Part shown: one piece after another, positions 24,317 through 33,922 of the stretch
Position numbering within the stretch: position 1 is the first letter of the stretch
Layout: each line of letters opens with the position of its first letter
Assembly (NCBI RefSeq): GCF_037327425.1
Contig: NZ_CP147846.1
Coordinates: forward strand, 2,666,001-2,730,000
Length of the DNA stretch: 64,000 bases
Direction of reading: 5' to 3'
From: Rhodococcus sovatensis
GTDB lineage: Bacteria; Actinomycetota; Actinomycetes; Mycobacteriales; Mycobacteriaceae
The notes under the pieces: model-generated
Told to the model about the DNA's origin: nothing
The model's database searches: none
The model's input: the letters and a program-made list of their open reading frames with translations, nothing else
Position numbers and translations under genes: made by a program

Positions 24317-25222
24317 TCAACTTCCGCTTGCTGCCCAGGCCTCCAACATCCCGCGCGCAATGGAGATCGAACCGGGCAGAAGCAGGCGGGAGTCGGAGTC
24401 GGTTGCCCAGTCACCTAATTCGAGGGCCGAGCGAACCTCCTCGCGATGGAACCAGTGTGCCTCGGCGATCTCGCCGTCGAGAAACCGAAGCGGGACATCG
24501 GGATCCGCCGTCGCCGAGAATCCGATCATCACCGATCGAGGGAACGGCCATGGTTGGCTACCCAGATAGGTGATGTCGGACACGGCGATTCCAACCTCTT
24601 CCTTGATTTCGCGCAGCACACACGTCTCGAGCGACTCACCTGCCTCGACGAAGCCTGCGAGAACCGAGAACCGACGCTCCGGCCAAGCGGGAGCGCGAGC
24701 CAACAAGACTTGGTCGGCCCCGTCATGAACGAGACAGATCACAGCAGGGTCTGTTCGGGGGAATTCTTCGTGACCGTTCGAGGTGCTCGTTCGGGACCAC
24801 CCCGCCGATGACGGCGTCGTAGCGGCGCCGTCCAATGCGCTGAAACTAGCGCTGGCGTGCCAATTCAAGATCGCCAGCGCGCTCGTCAAGATCGACAGTT
24901 GCGTTTCGTCCAGATTTTCGCCCGCGGTGCGGAGATCGCCGAGTGCACCGGTCAACACGCCGACCCGCTGCGCCCACAGGTGACGACCGCCGTGAATGCC
25001 GAGGAAGACAGCGTCGGGAACCGGCTCCGCCGCGATCTCGATCGCCGGCGTGTACACCAGCCCTGACTCGTCGATTCGGAGCCGACCGCGGTGGTCGACC
25101 TGCAGCACTTCGGCGTCGGACCAACCGGCTTGCAGCGCCGCGGAATCCTTGCGCAATTCCTCAGCACGGTTCAACGGAGATCGAGAGAGCAGGGGTGGTG
25201 AGGCGAGTTCGAATCGAGGCAC
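24317..25222 (-). CDS. nudC: NAD(+) diphosphatase NudC, zinc-ribbon cysteines lost
   Basis: A 301-residue Nudix hydrolase. The Nudix box is intact, GFVEAGESLETCVLREIKEE plus VGI, and it is followed by the NADH-specific SQPWPFPRSVMIGF. It hydrolyses NAD(H) to NMN(H) and AMP and can remove NAD caps from RNA in other bacteria. The middle region that usually holds a four-cysteine zinc ribbon reads SFSALDGAATTPSSAGWS and RTSTSNGHEEFPRTDPAV: flanking residues are conserved but all four cysteines are replaced. Fold integrity must depend on something else. Corresponds to Rv3199c. GTG start at 25222. Confidence 0.88.
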   Translation of the reverse strand: MPRFELASPPLLSRSPLNRAEELRKDSAALQAGWSDAEVLQVDHRGRLRIDESGLVYTPAIEIAAEPVPDAVFLGIHGGRHLWAQRVGVLTGALGDLRTAGENLDETQLSILTSALAILNWHASASFSALDGAATTPSSAGWSRTSTSNGHEEFPRTDPAVICLVHDGADQVLLARAPAWPERRFSVLAGFVEAGESLETCVLREIKEEVGIAVSDITYLGSQPWPFPRSVMIGFSATADPDVPLRFLDGEIAEAHWFHREEVRSALELGDWATDSDSRLLLPGSISIARGMLEAWAASGS

Positions 25223-25247
25223 GAATACGACCCTACTGCGCTGCCTG

Positions 25248-26315
25248 CTACTCCCCGACGCGGCGGATGTACAGGAGGCGATCCGTTGCTTCGACTGCGT
25301 CCACCTCAGCCGCTCCGACGCGGAAGAGCTTGCCGCCGCGCACGACGCCGAGCACGATGTCGGTCAGGTGCCGCGGAGATCCGCCCACCTCGTCGCGCTC
25401 GACCTCCCGCTCGGCAATCGCGAATCCTGCTTCGGGGGTGAGCAAGTCCTCGATCATCTCCACCACGTTCGGCGTCGTCGTTGCGATACCGAGCAGCCGA
25501 CCAGCAGTCTCCGAGGACACGACGACGGAGTCGGCACCGGACTGTCTGAGCAGGTGCGTGTTCTCCGCTTCCCTGATTGCTGCCACGATCTTTGCTTTCG
25601 GCGCGATCTCACGCGCGGTGAGAGTCACCAGCACTGCTGTGTCGTCTCGATTGGTCGCAACGATGATCGCCGCCGCGTGCTGAGCACCGGTCAACCTCAA
25701 TACGTCGGACTTGGTTGCGGACCCGTGCACAGTCACCAACCCCATGCTCGACGCGGAATCGAGGACCGTCTGATCCGTGTCGACGACGACGATCTCCGAT
25801 GCGGGAACACCGTCACCGATCATCGCATCGACGGCCGTGCGGCCCTTGGTTCCGAAACCGATGACCACGGTGTGATTGCGCACGCTGCGCCTCCATCGCT
25901 GAATTTTGAATGCCTGCCGGGACCGCTCGGTGAGAACCGACAGCGTCGTACCGACGAGCAAGATGAGAAAGAGCACTCGCAGAGGTGTGATGACCAGAAT
26001 GTTCACCAGTCTGGCCGACGGACTCATCGGAGCGATGTCGCCGTAGCCGGTGGTCGAGAGCGAGACGGTCGCGTAGTAGAACGAATCCAAGAAGGACAGC
26101 TCGCCGTTCTGACTGTCGCTGTAGCCGTCGCGGTCGAGATACACCACGAACGCCGCAAGGAAGAGTATCCCCAGCGCCATGAGGACCCGCTTGTAGATCG
26201 CTCGCCACGGACTCGATTCGAACTCGGGAACTCGCAGAACACCTACCAGCGCGAAGTCCGGTTTATCGGTCAGCGTATCGCCGGCCGTCAAGCGATCGCG
26301 CAATCTACCTGCCAC
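25248..26315 (-). CDS. Two-TM potassium channel with RCK/TrkA-N domain
   Basis: A 355-residue ion channel. A first helix (MALGILFLAAFVVYL) is followed by the pore FYYATVSLSTTGYGD with selectivity filter TTGYGD near residues 86-91, and a second helix (ITPLRVLFLILLVGTTLS). From about 125 on a Rossmann RCK domain starts, HTVVIGFGTKGRTAVDAM, and a TrkA-C domain ends the protein. It corresponds to Rv3200c. Such channels conduct K+ and are gated by ligands or ions bound to the RCK ring. GTG start at 26315; 25 bp from nudC on the same strand, so co-transcription is likely. Confidence 0.88.
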   Translation of the reverse strand: MAGRLRDRLTAGDTLTDKPDFALVGVLRVPEFESSPWRAIYKRVLMALGILFLAAFVVYLDRDGYSDSQNGELSFLDSFYYATVSLSTTGYGDIAPMSPSARLVNILVITPLRVLFLILLVGTTLSVLTERSRQAFKIQRWRRSVRNHTVVIGFGTKGRTAVDAMIGDGVPASEIVVVDTDQTVLDSASSMGLVTVHGSATKSDVLRLTGAQHAAAIIVATNRDDTAVLVTLTAREIAPKAKIVAAIREAENTHLLRQSGADSVVVSSETAGRLLGIATTTPNVVEMIEDLLTPEAGFAIAEREVERDEVGGSPRHLTDIVLGVVRGGKLFRVGAAEVDAVEATDRLLYIRRVGE

Positions 26316-26470
26316 GTCTTCTACTCACCTCGTCCACTCTCCACGGCAGGCAGCGTAACCCCATTTCGCCGATTCGCCCGCGCCGACCCGAAAGTCGACA
26401 TCGGCAGGTACCCAGCGCGGTCGTCCGACACAACCACGTGCGGCCCCGGCAGGTGTGGCACGGTGTAACC

Positions 26471-26857
26471 ATGACAGAGCGCACAAGTCAGGCTGCTGCG
26501 GTGAGATTGGCCGTGTTGTTGGGCGGCGCCGGCGTCCTGCATTTCACGACCCCACAGTTCTTCGACATGCAGGTGCCACGGGCACTCCCGGGCAATGCAC
26601 GCACCTACACGCAGGTATCAGGAGTGGCGGAATTGGCCGTCGCCGCGAGCCTCGCGGTTCCACGAACCCGGCGCATCGGTGGCGCGCTGGCCGCTGCCCT
26701 GTTCGTGGCCGTGTTTCCCGCAAACATCGACATGGCACGCCGGTACGTGACCAGTCCGAAAACGTCTCCGGTGGCGAAAGCCGCGGTACTGGCGCGCCTG
26801 CCACTGCAGATCCCGTTGGTGACGGAAGCGCTGAAGGCCCGCCGCAACGCGCCGTGA
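26471..26857 (+). CDS. DoxX-like membrane protein
   Basis: A 128-residue protein with four hydrophobic helices (residues about 8-28, 50-66, 70-90 and 100-118). GVLHFTTPQFFDMQVPRALPG at the N-terminus and GVAELAVAASLAVPRTRR are typical of the DoxX/DoxX-like family (MauE/SURF4 fold). Function unknown; some members are tied to redox or thiosulfate metabolism, but nothing here supports that. ATG at 26471 follows the divergent start of the channel gene by 155 bp and is the only convincing start. It converges on adnB. Confidence 0.75.
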   Translation: MTERTSQAAAVRLAVLLGGAGVLHFTTPQFFDMQVPRALPGNARTYTQVSGVAELAVAASLAVPRTRRIGGALAAALFVAVFPANIDMARRYVTSPKTSPVAKAAVLARLPLQIPLVTEALKARRNAP

Positions 26858-26886
26858 CGAAACCCACCCGTCGGTTGCCTTGGCGC

Positions 26887-29800
26887 TCAACCGACGCCGT
26901 CGAACTCGACATCATCGACCCTGTCGGTTCCCTCGATCAGCGCCGCCAGTGCATCTGCATCGGGAAGCTCTACCGGTGCGATGGTCCGTCCGCTTCGGAC
27001 GTAGTGGAACGCGGCGCGCACCATATCGAGCGGGACCTCTCCGAACTCGGGCCGCGCGGCCGACATGAGCTCCGCCCACGCGATTCGGTACGCCGCCAAC
27101 TGCATGACGACTGACTTCTCCTCGGTGGCGGTTGGTTCCTTGCCCGTCTTCCAGTCGATCACGGTCCATCCTCCGTCCGAATCGGCGAAGACAGCGTCGA
27201 TGCGGCCACGAAGAACGGTTCCGGCCACTGAGGTCTCGAACGGCACTTCTACCTCGATAGGGCTTCGCAGTGACCACTCCGAATCGAGGAACGCCTGCTG
27301 CAACGTTTCCAGGTCGACGTCGGCGGCAGCGCCTGTATCGGCAGAGCCCGGCAACTCGTCGAGATCGAGCAGCCGAGTAGCGCCGAATCGACGCTCGATC
27401 CACGCATGGAAGGCAGTTCCTCTGCGCGCCAAGGGATTCGGAGGAAATGGCAGCGGCCGACGAAGCCTCGACGCGAGAGCGTCCGGATCGGCGGCGAGGT
27501 CGACCAACTGACTCACCGAAAGGTTCTCGGGCAACGCGACACGCACGCCCGTGTGGGCCCGTTGTTCACGCTCGGCCAGCAACGCCTCGACGTCGGCTGC
27601 CCAGTTCTCGGGATCGCCGTCGTCCCCATCGCTCGACTGCGGCCCATCCGAAACGTCGGGACTTCCAATCGCGTCGAGCACCGCTCGGGCACCCCTCTCG
27701 ACGGCCGCGCGCCTGCTGCCGAGCGGATCGCGCGGCCACTGCGCAGAGTGCGGCTGTGCGGCGAGTGGATTCTGCGCACCCACCTCCGGAGCGAGAGCCC
27801 ACTCGTCCACAAGGGCGATCGGGTTACTCTCGGACGCGCCGCTATCGACGAGCACTTTCAACTCGGACAGAAAATCCGAGGGGCCACGGGGTTTGCTACT
27901 TGTTTCGTCCCAGTGGTGCCCTGATACGAGCAGGACTCGTTCGGTCCTGGTCAGTGCTACGTAGAACAATCGGCGGTCCTCGGCCAATCGGCGCCGAGCC
28001 AGCGCGTCCTTGTGCCCGTCGATGGCGTTCTGCAGATCTTTTCGGTTGTAGATGTTGTCGAGTTCGAGGACGGGAACGCCCTCGGACATGTGCCCGTCAG
28101 CGTCCACAACGGCGCGGTCGCCTCGCAGTATCGGGGGAAGTTCGGCCATTGCCCCGAGCCATGTCGAGGATGCAGTCGACGACGGAAACACACCTTTCGA
28201 TACGTGCGGGACTGCAACGACTTCCCACTCGAGTCCCTTGGCGGAATGGACTGTGAGCACCTGGACTCTATGTGGAGCGACCTCGACTTCACCGGGAGCC
28301 AAGCCGTCTTCGACGGTCTCCGCTGCCGCGAGAAAGGACAGAAATCCGGTGACCGTCGCGGTGGGGTTGTCGGAATAGTCCGCAACCACTACTGCGAACT
28401 CGTCGAGATGCTCACGACCCACGGATCCGTCGGCGGTGTTCGATGTCCGCGCTTCGGCTTCGATTCCGATTCCCATCGACCGCTCGATGTCTGCGACCAA
28501 CTCTGTCAACGGTTGACCGATCCGATCTCTGAGCGAGTGCACTTCGGCCGCAAGTGCACAGATCCGTGTGAAACCACTGTCGGAATAGTGTTCTGCAGGG
28601 CCGGGATCGGCGATTGCGTCGGCCAGACCGGCTTCCTCGGACTGCTCTCCGGGTAGCGAGCTCTCCAACGCAGCGTCCAGTGCCGCTGCGTCGTCCACAC
28701 TGCCGGATGTTCCACGACGGCCGCGGATACCCAGCTGTTGTGACCTCCGCGAGAGCGCCCGCAGGTCGGCTGCGCCGATCTGCCATCGCGATCCGGTGAG
28801 AATGCGCATCGCCGCACTGCCCGCCATGGGGTCGGCGACCAGTCGTAGCATCGCGATCACATCGGCAACCTCTGGAATGTGCAGTAATCCACCGAGCCCC
28901 ACGACCTCTACGGGCAGCCCTCGACTGCGGAGCGCGTCGGCGATCGGTTCCGCGTCGGAGTTTCGGCGCACCAGCACCGCCGCGGTGGGAGGCGGCCTGT
29001 CCCCGTCGAGTGCGAGGCGGTATTCCGCGGCGATTCGGTCGGCGATCCAGCCTCTCTCGGCGACGACCGTTGTGGCCATGGACAAGCGTATGTCGCCCGG
29101 CGTTGCATCGGGGCGAGCGCGCAACGTGGGGACTCGAACCCCGCTCTGACGCAACGGCGCTGTGATGTGGTTGGCACACGCGAGCGCCTCCGGAGGATTC
29201 CGCCAGCTCGTCAGCAACTCCAGACGCGGCGCAGGTTTCCCGTTCGCCTGCGGGAAATCGGTCGCGAAGCGCGGCAAATTCGCGGCCGAGGCACCCCTCC
29301 AGCCGTAGATGGACTGCATTGGATCACCCACCGCGGTGAGTGCGAGCGCCGAATCGGCCCCGCCGCCGAACAGCGAAGACAGCAGCACCCGCTGCGCGTG
29401 CCCGGTGTCCTGATACTCGTCGAGGAGTACGAGCCTGTACCGCTCCCGCTCGGTAACGCCGACCTCGCGGTGCTCTGCGGCGACCCTCGCCGCGAACGAC
29501 ATCTGACTCCCGAAATCCAGAGCGCCTTCACGCCGGAGAGTCTGCGCCAGCCGCTCGACCAACGGCAGCAGCGCAACTCGCTTGTGCTGTGCGTCGAGCA
29601 TGTCCAACAGGGTTTTGGTCGGTCCACCGTGTTGGCCAGGCCCTGGGGCCAGCGTGTGTACAAGTTGGTCGAGGTCGGTATGCGCCACTCGCAGGTCGTC
29701 GGGATCGACGAGGTGCTCGGCGAGCTGGCCGGAGAGCGCCAAGACCGCTTCGGTGATCGATGTGGGATTGCGGTCGGTGTCCAGGTCGCCGTCCCAAGTG

Positions 29801-30318
29801 CTGACGACGCGGTGCGCCAACTGCCACAGCTCGGTCTCGGACAACAACGTCGCCGATGGTTCGATCGGCAGTAGCAATCCGTGCTCGGTGAGCAACCGGC
29901 CTGCGTACGAGTGGTAGGTGCTCACTTCTGGTTCACCGGTCAGGATCCGTTCACGAAGCCCCAGGCTCGGATCGAGGGCACGCACAAGATCGGAACCTGC
30001 AAGCCGCGCCAACCGCACTCTGATGCGCGATGTGAGTTGCTGGGCCGCCTTGCGGGTGAAGGTGAGGCCCAGAACGCTGTCCGGTTCGACGAATTGGTTC
30101 GCCACCATCCACACGACGCGCGCTGCCATCGTTTCGGTCTTGCCTGCGCCTGCGCCCGCCACGACGAGAGTCGGGCCGAGCGGTGCCGCGATGACTGCGG
30201 CCTGCTCCTCGGTCGGCGGATGCTTCTGGCCGAGGGCGCGCGAGAGCTCGATTGGATCGATTCGCGGTTCCAGTTCGGTGCTCCTACGGCGACGACCTGC
30301 AACTACCCCCGTACTCAA
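26887..30318 (-). CDS. adnB: AdnB, motor-nuclease subunit of the AdnAB recombination complex
   Basis: About 1143 residues. N-terminal UvrD-type motor: motif I VVAGAGAGKTETMAAR, motif II VLLDEYQDTGHAQR, motif VI RLFYVALTRTERVLLV. C-terminal RecB-type nuclease: GRIDAVFADSDGGWTVIDWK, with the catalytic Asp and Lys, then QLAAYRIAW. AdnAB resects double-strand breaks in mycobacteria, replacing RecBCD for recombination. The start is the TTG at 30318 because it overlaps the adnA stop (TTGA), a coupling arrangement; the open frame runs further into adnA without a ribosome site. Corresponds to Rv3201c. Confidence 0.87.
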   Translation of the reverse strand: MSTGVVAGRRRRSTELEPRIDPIELSRALGQKHPPTEEQAAVIAAPLGPTLVVAGAGAGKTETMAARVVWMVANQFVEPDSVLGLTFTRKAAQQLTSRIRVRLARLAGSDLVRALDPSLGLRERILTGEPEVSTYHSYAGRLLTEHGLLLPIEPSATLLSETELWQLAHRVVSTWDGDLDTDRNPTSITEAVLALSGQLAEHLVDPDDLRVAHTDLDQLVHTLAPGPGQHGGPTKTLLDMLDAQHKRVALLPLVERLAQTLRREGALDFGSQMSFAARVAAEHREVGVTERERYRLVLLDEYQDTGHAQRVLLSSLFGGGADSALALTAVGDPMQSIYGWRGASAANLPRFATDFPQANGKPAPRLELLTSWRNPPEALACANHITAPLRQSGVRVPTLRARPDATPGDIRLSMATTVVAERGWIADRIAAEYRLALDGDRPPPTAAVLVRRNSDAEPIADALRSRGLPVEVVGLGGLLHIPEVADVIAMLRLVADPMAGSAAMRILTGSRWQIGAADLRALSRRSQQLGIRGRRGTSGSVDDAAALDAALESSLPGEQSEEAGLADAIADPGPAEHYSDSGFTRICALAAEVHSLRDRIGQPLTELVADIERSMGIGIEAEARTSNTADGSVGREHLDEFAVVVADYSDNPTATVTGFLSFLAAAETVEDGLAPGEVEVAPHRVQVLTVHSAKGLEWEVVAVPHVSKGVFPSSTASSTWLGAMAELPPILRGDRAVVDADGHMSEGVPVLELDNIYNRKDLQNAIDGHKDALARRRLAEDRRLFYVALTRTERVLLVSGHHWDETSSKPRGPSDFLSELKVLVDSGASESNPIALVDEWALAPEVGAQNPLAAQPHSAQWPRDPLGSRRAAVERGARAVLDAIGSPDVSDGPQSSDGDDGDPENWAADVEALLAEREQRAHTGVRVALPENLSVSQLVDLAADPDALASRLRRPLPFPPNPLARRGTAFHAWIERRFGATRLLDLDELPGSADTGAAADVDLETLQQAFLDSEWSLRSPIEVEVPFETSVAGTVLRGRIDAVFADSDGGWTVIDWKTGKEPTATEEKSVVMQLAAYRIAWAELMSAARPEFGEVPLDMVRAAFHYVRSGRTIAPVELPDADALAALIEGTDRVDDVEFDGVG

Positions 30319-33300
30319 CTTTCGGTCACCTGCCTTCCCGTCTCGTGTGCCGGGCAACTGGATTTCACCGGACAATGCCTGCACCCGTCGTTGACGTGGG
30401 CCGCGAATGTCGGCCCCTGGGTGGCTGCTGCGGCCTGGTGCACGATGTCGCGCCACTCCTGCAGCTTCTCCGGCGTCGGCGCCTCCTGTACTCGCTGGGT
30501 GGCGCCGTCCTTGGTGTGCGGCTTCGCGACGAATACCAGTCGTGCGCCGCCTGGTTGGTTCGCCGGTTCACCGTCGATGGCTCCTGCTGCGGCTGCAACC
30601 TGATAGGTGGCGAGTTGATTGTGGTTGCGCGCGTCCTCCTTGGACATGACCGTCTTCGCGGTTTTGACATCTATGATCACTGGACGACCGTCGGAATCGT
30701 GTTCGAGCCGGTCGATTCGGCCGCGCAGGGCAACCGCAGGTTCACCGTCGACGCGCGATTCCAGAATGCCTTCCACCTTGACCTCCACCCCAGCCTCGGT
30801 GAGTTCGCCTCGTGTCCCACCGAGCCATTTCTCGAACGTGTCGAGCATTGCCCCGGTACGGTCCAGCTCGTGACGCGAGTACCACTGCGATCCGAGATCG
30901 ACTGCATCCCAAGCTGTTTCGAGTGCACGCCGGACCTGTTCCGGCGGCATCTTGCCGGCCACTGCCTGAACCAACGTGTGCACGAGCGTCCCGGTGATTG
31001 CATGCGTGTTGGAGCCGTCGTTGCCACCGTGCCGATCGAGCATCCATCGCAGCGGACAAGTGGTCAGCTGCTCGACGGTCGACGGCGACAACGGGACCGG
31101 ACCGTCGTGAGGTGCCCATAGCGGTGCATCGGTGCTGACTCCGGCGACGCCGAACCACTCCCGTGGATGAGCGCCCTTCACACCGGCGTCCGCGAGCCGG
31201 GCCAGCTGCCGAGCGGCGCGTGCCGCCTTTGCCGGATCCTTCTCGGCGACAGTGGAATCACACACGACGCTACGCAGCTCCGCGACGAGCATAGGAAGTG
31301 CAAGGATGCGGCCGCCCAACTGGGGCGCGATCTGGGGCGGGAGATTCGCGTCGTCGTCCTTGCCTGTGCCGTTGCTGATGCCGCGGAGTTCGTCGAGGAA
31401 CCTCGACCGGACCAGGTCGGTGTCTCCGGTACTCGAATCGACAGCCGTGACGATCAGTGTTGCTCGAGCACGGCTGCACGCAACGAGGAATAGCCGGCGC
31501 TCCTCCGCAAGTAGCGGAGCAGTCTTGGACAACGTTGTGTCCAGCGGTTTTCCAGCTTCCACGATTCCAGAAGCAAGGTCGACGAGTGTCTCCGTACCCA
31601 GCAGGCTCCCTCGTGCTCGAAGTCCTGGCCACAGCCCCTCCTGCACGCCGGCGACCGCGACGAGTTCCCATTCACGCCCGGCGGCGGAGTGTGCACTGAG
31701 CAGGGTCACCGCTTCTTTCGCCACCACAGATCTTCCGGCATTGGACGTCGGGATCTGTTGTTGTGAAATGTAATCCACGAAGCCTGCCAGTCGTGCCTGC
31801 GGTAGACGGTCGACGTACGACGCAGCGGACTCGAACAGGGCCACGACCGCATCGAGGTCACGGTCTGCCTGCGTTCCAGCCGACCCTCCCCACGCGGACA
31901 TCGAGGACCACCGCTTCTCTAGCCCCGACGCCTGCCAAGCCGCCCACAGAACATCCTCCACGCCTCGACCGCGGCGAGCTACGGCGTGCGCTTTGCGTAC
32001 GACCCCGAGAACTCTGCGGAGCGGGGCAGATTCGACGTCGGACAGTGCAGCGATCCATGCAGACCCAGCCGGCGGTCCATCGGTGTCGGAAGTCGTACCG
32101 ACTGCGGCGATGGCCTCGCGTAGCAATTCGGCCGAGTCACGTTCACCACCCGCTGCCAGTTCGGCTCGGCGTACTCCGCGCCGAAGCCGACGGAGTCCCA
32201 CCGGGTCGGCGCCACCGATCGGTCCGGACAGCAGCGCCAGAGCGTCCTCGCCGTCGAACGCAGGGTCGACGAGAGCCCGAAGAACCAGTAGCAGTCCAAC
32301 TGTGCCGTGCTGACGATGCAGGGGAAGTTCCGATGCCGGTGTCACGATCGGCACGCCTGCGGCCTGTAGGGCGCGACGTAGAGGGGCCACGGCCCGCGGT
32401 ACCGAGCGCACGACGACAGCCATCTCGGACCATGGCATACCGTCCACGAGGTGCGCACGACGCATGGCGTCGGCGATGAGCGCTGCTTCTTTGGCGGCAG
32501 ACGGCAGTACCTCCACCAGTGCCCGCGGCTCGCCGTAGCGAGAATCCGCGACCGCCTCCGCGCCGCGGTTACGGCCGATGCCCGGCAGTCTTCTGGCGAT
32601 GATCGATGTCAGATTCGCGACAGCAGGTGCACTTCTGAAGTTTCGCTCGAGTTCCACCCGGCGTTCATCGCCAGGTTCGGCCAGATCGGCGACAAAGGTG
32701 GGGTCGGCACCACGGAAGGCGAACACTGCCTGATCCGGGTCCCCTGCCACGACGGTGGATTCGGTTCTGCTGCCGATCAAACGAATCAACTGCGCTGCTT
32801 GCGGATCGAGATGCTGGGCATCATCGACGACGAGGTGTCTGATCCGCGCACGCTCAGCATGCAGAAGATCAGGGTCGGTGGCGAACGCCATCAACGCGCT
32901 TCCGATCAATTCGGCAGCGTCGAGGCCGGGGGCCGACGCGCCGGCTGCTTCGACGCCGACCGTTCCGCGCAACAGCATCGCCTGCTCGTACCGACCGGCG
33001 AACTTACCGACTGCCACCCATTCGGGACGAGAGTGCGTGCGGCCTAGTTTGACGAGATCCTCTGGTCCGATGCCCCGCTCGGCTGCTCGCAACATCAGCT
33101 CTCGCACCGCCGTGGCGAAGCCGGTCATTCCGAGAGCGTGCCGCAGACGATCCGGCCAGTCGCGTGCGCCGTCCTCGATATCGCCGCGCAGCATTTCACG
33201 GACGACAGCGTCCTGTTCGGCTCCGGTCAGCAGCCGCGGTGGTGGATTGCCATAGATGGCTGCCTGCAACCGCAGCACCGCGAAGGCATAGGAGTGCACG

Positions 33301-33689
33301 GTCCGAACGAGGGGCTCGCGGGTGGCACGCATCGCATGCTCCCCAGCGAAGAGACCTCCGGTGATCTGCTCGCGCATGGCCGTCGCCGCGCGTTTGGACT
33401 GTGTGAGGACGAGCACCGACTCGGGATCGCCCGTGACGATCCTCGACACCGCGTAGTCGGCGACCAGTGAGGACTTCCCCGTCCCCGGGCCGCCGATGAC
33501 CTGCCAAGGCCTCCAGGCCGCAGCACCCTCCGCTGCCGCCGCGACCGCATCCGGGTCGGCGGCAAGCAAGCGGGCCGCCGACCCGTCCCAGGTGCGACGA
33601 TGTGCGGGCACCTTCGGGGCGCGCACGAGCGTGGCCGCACTGCCGTGCTTTCCGCCCGTCGTGCTGCCCACAGAGCCGCCTGAGATCAT
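30315..33689 (-). CDS. adnA: AdnA, motor-nuclease subunit with Fe-S-type cysteine cluster
   Basis: A 1124-residue helicase-nuclease. Motif I is VIGGPGTGKSSLVADYA near residue 65, with HLVVDDAQHLDPQAAQLIRL as motif II and LFLVACSRARATLIV as motif VI. The C-terminal nuclease has RGRIDRLEHDSDGRPVIIDV-KTAK and then NHNQLATYQ. Cysteines in LTTCPLRWM and CRHCPVKSSCPA give a C ... C-x2-C-x5-C set like the AddB iron-sulfur staple. It is the first gene of the adnA-adnB pair and overlaps adnB at TTGA. ATG at 33689 is the likely start. Corresponds to Rv3202c. Confidence 0.87.
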   Translation of the reverse strand: MISGGSVGSTTGGKHGSAATLVRAPKVPAHRRTWDGSAARLLAADPDAVAAAAEGAAAWRPWQVIGGPGTGKSSLVADYAVSRIVTGDPESVLVLTQSKRAATAMREQITGGLFAGEHAMRATREPLVRTVHSYAFAVLRLQAAIYGNPPPRLLTGAEQDAVVREMLRGDIEDGARDWPDRLRHALGMTGFATAVRELMLRAAERGIGPEDLVKLGRTHSRPEWVAVGKFAGRYEQAMLLRGTVGVEAAGASAPGLDAAELIGSALMAFATDPDLLHAERARIRHLVVDDAQHLDPQAAQLIRLIGSRTESTVVAGDPDQAVFAFRGADPTFVADLAEPGDERRVELERNFRSAPAVANLTSIIARRLPGIGRNRGAEAVADSRYGEPRALVEVLPSAAKEAALIADAMRRAHLVDGMPWSEMAVVVRSVPRAVAPLRRALQAAGVPIVTPASELPLHRQHGTVGLLLVLRALVDPAFDGEDALALLSGPIGGADPVGLRRLRRGVRRAELAAGGERDSAELLREAIAAVGTTSDTDGPPAGSAWIAALSDVESAPLRRVLGVVRKAHAVARRGRGVEDVLWAAWQASGLEKRWSSMSAWGGSAGTQADRDLDAVVALFESAASYVDRLPQARLAGFVDYISQQQIPTSNAGRSVVAKEAVTLLSAHSAAGREWELVAVAGVQEGLWPGLRARGSLLGTETLVDLASGIVEAGKPLDTTLSKTAPLLAEERRLFLVACSRARATLIVTAVDSSTGDTDLVRSRFLDELRGISNGTGKDDDANLPPQIAPQLGGRILALPMLVAELRSVVCDSTVAEKDPAKAARAARQLARLADAGVKGAHPREWFGVAGVSTDAPLWAPHDGPVPLSPSTVEQLTTCPLRWMLDRHGGNDGSNTHAITGTLVHTLVQAVAGKMPPEQVRRALETAWDAVDLGSQWYSRHELDRTGAMLDTFEKWLGGTRGELTEAGVEVKVEGILESRVDGEPAVALRGRIDRLEHDSDGRPVIIDVKTAKTVMSKEDARNHNQLATYQVAAAAGAIDGEPANQPGGARLVFVAKPHTKDGATQRVQEAPTPEKLQEWRDIVHQAAAATQGPTFAAHVNDGCRHCPVKSSCPAHETGRQVTES

Positions 33690-33922
33690 GGAACGATTGC
33701 ATCACGGCCCACCGACAGAGTCGGTCTCGGTGTCGTCAGCGCTGATGCAGTCGAGGTCCCGTGGAGTTGGCACCGTGGGAGTTGGCACCGTTTCTGCAAA
33801 GCTTGGCCATCCGCTCGCGTCGTAGCCGGGGTGCTGGGTCGGTACAAGGGGTCCCAGGTTGCTCGCCGTCCATCGAACCCGTCCCAGATCGCGCTGGCAC
33901 CGACTTAGGGCATAGTTGAACC

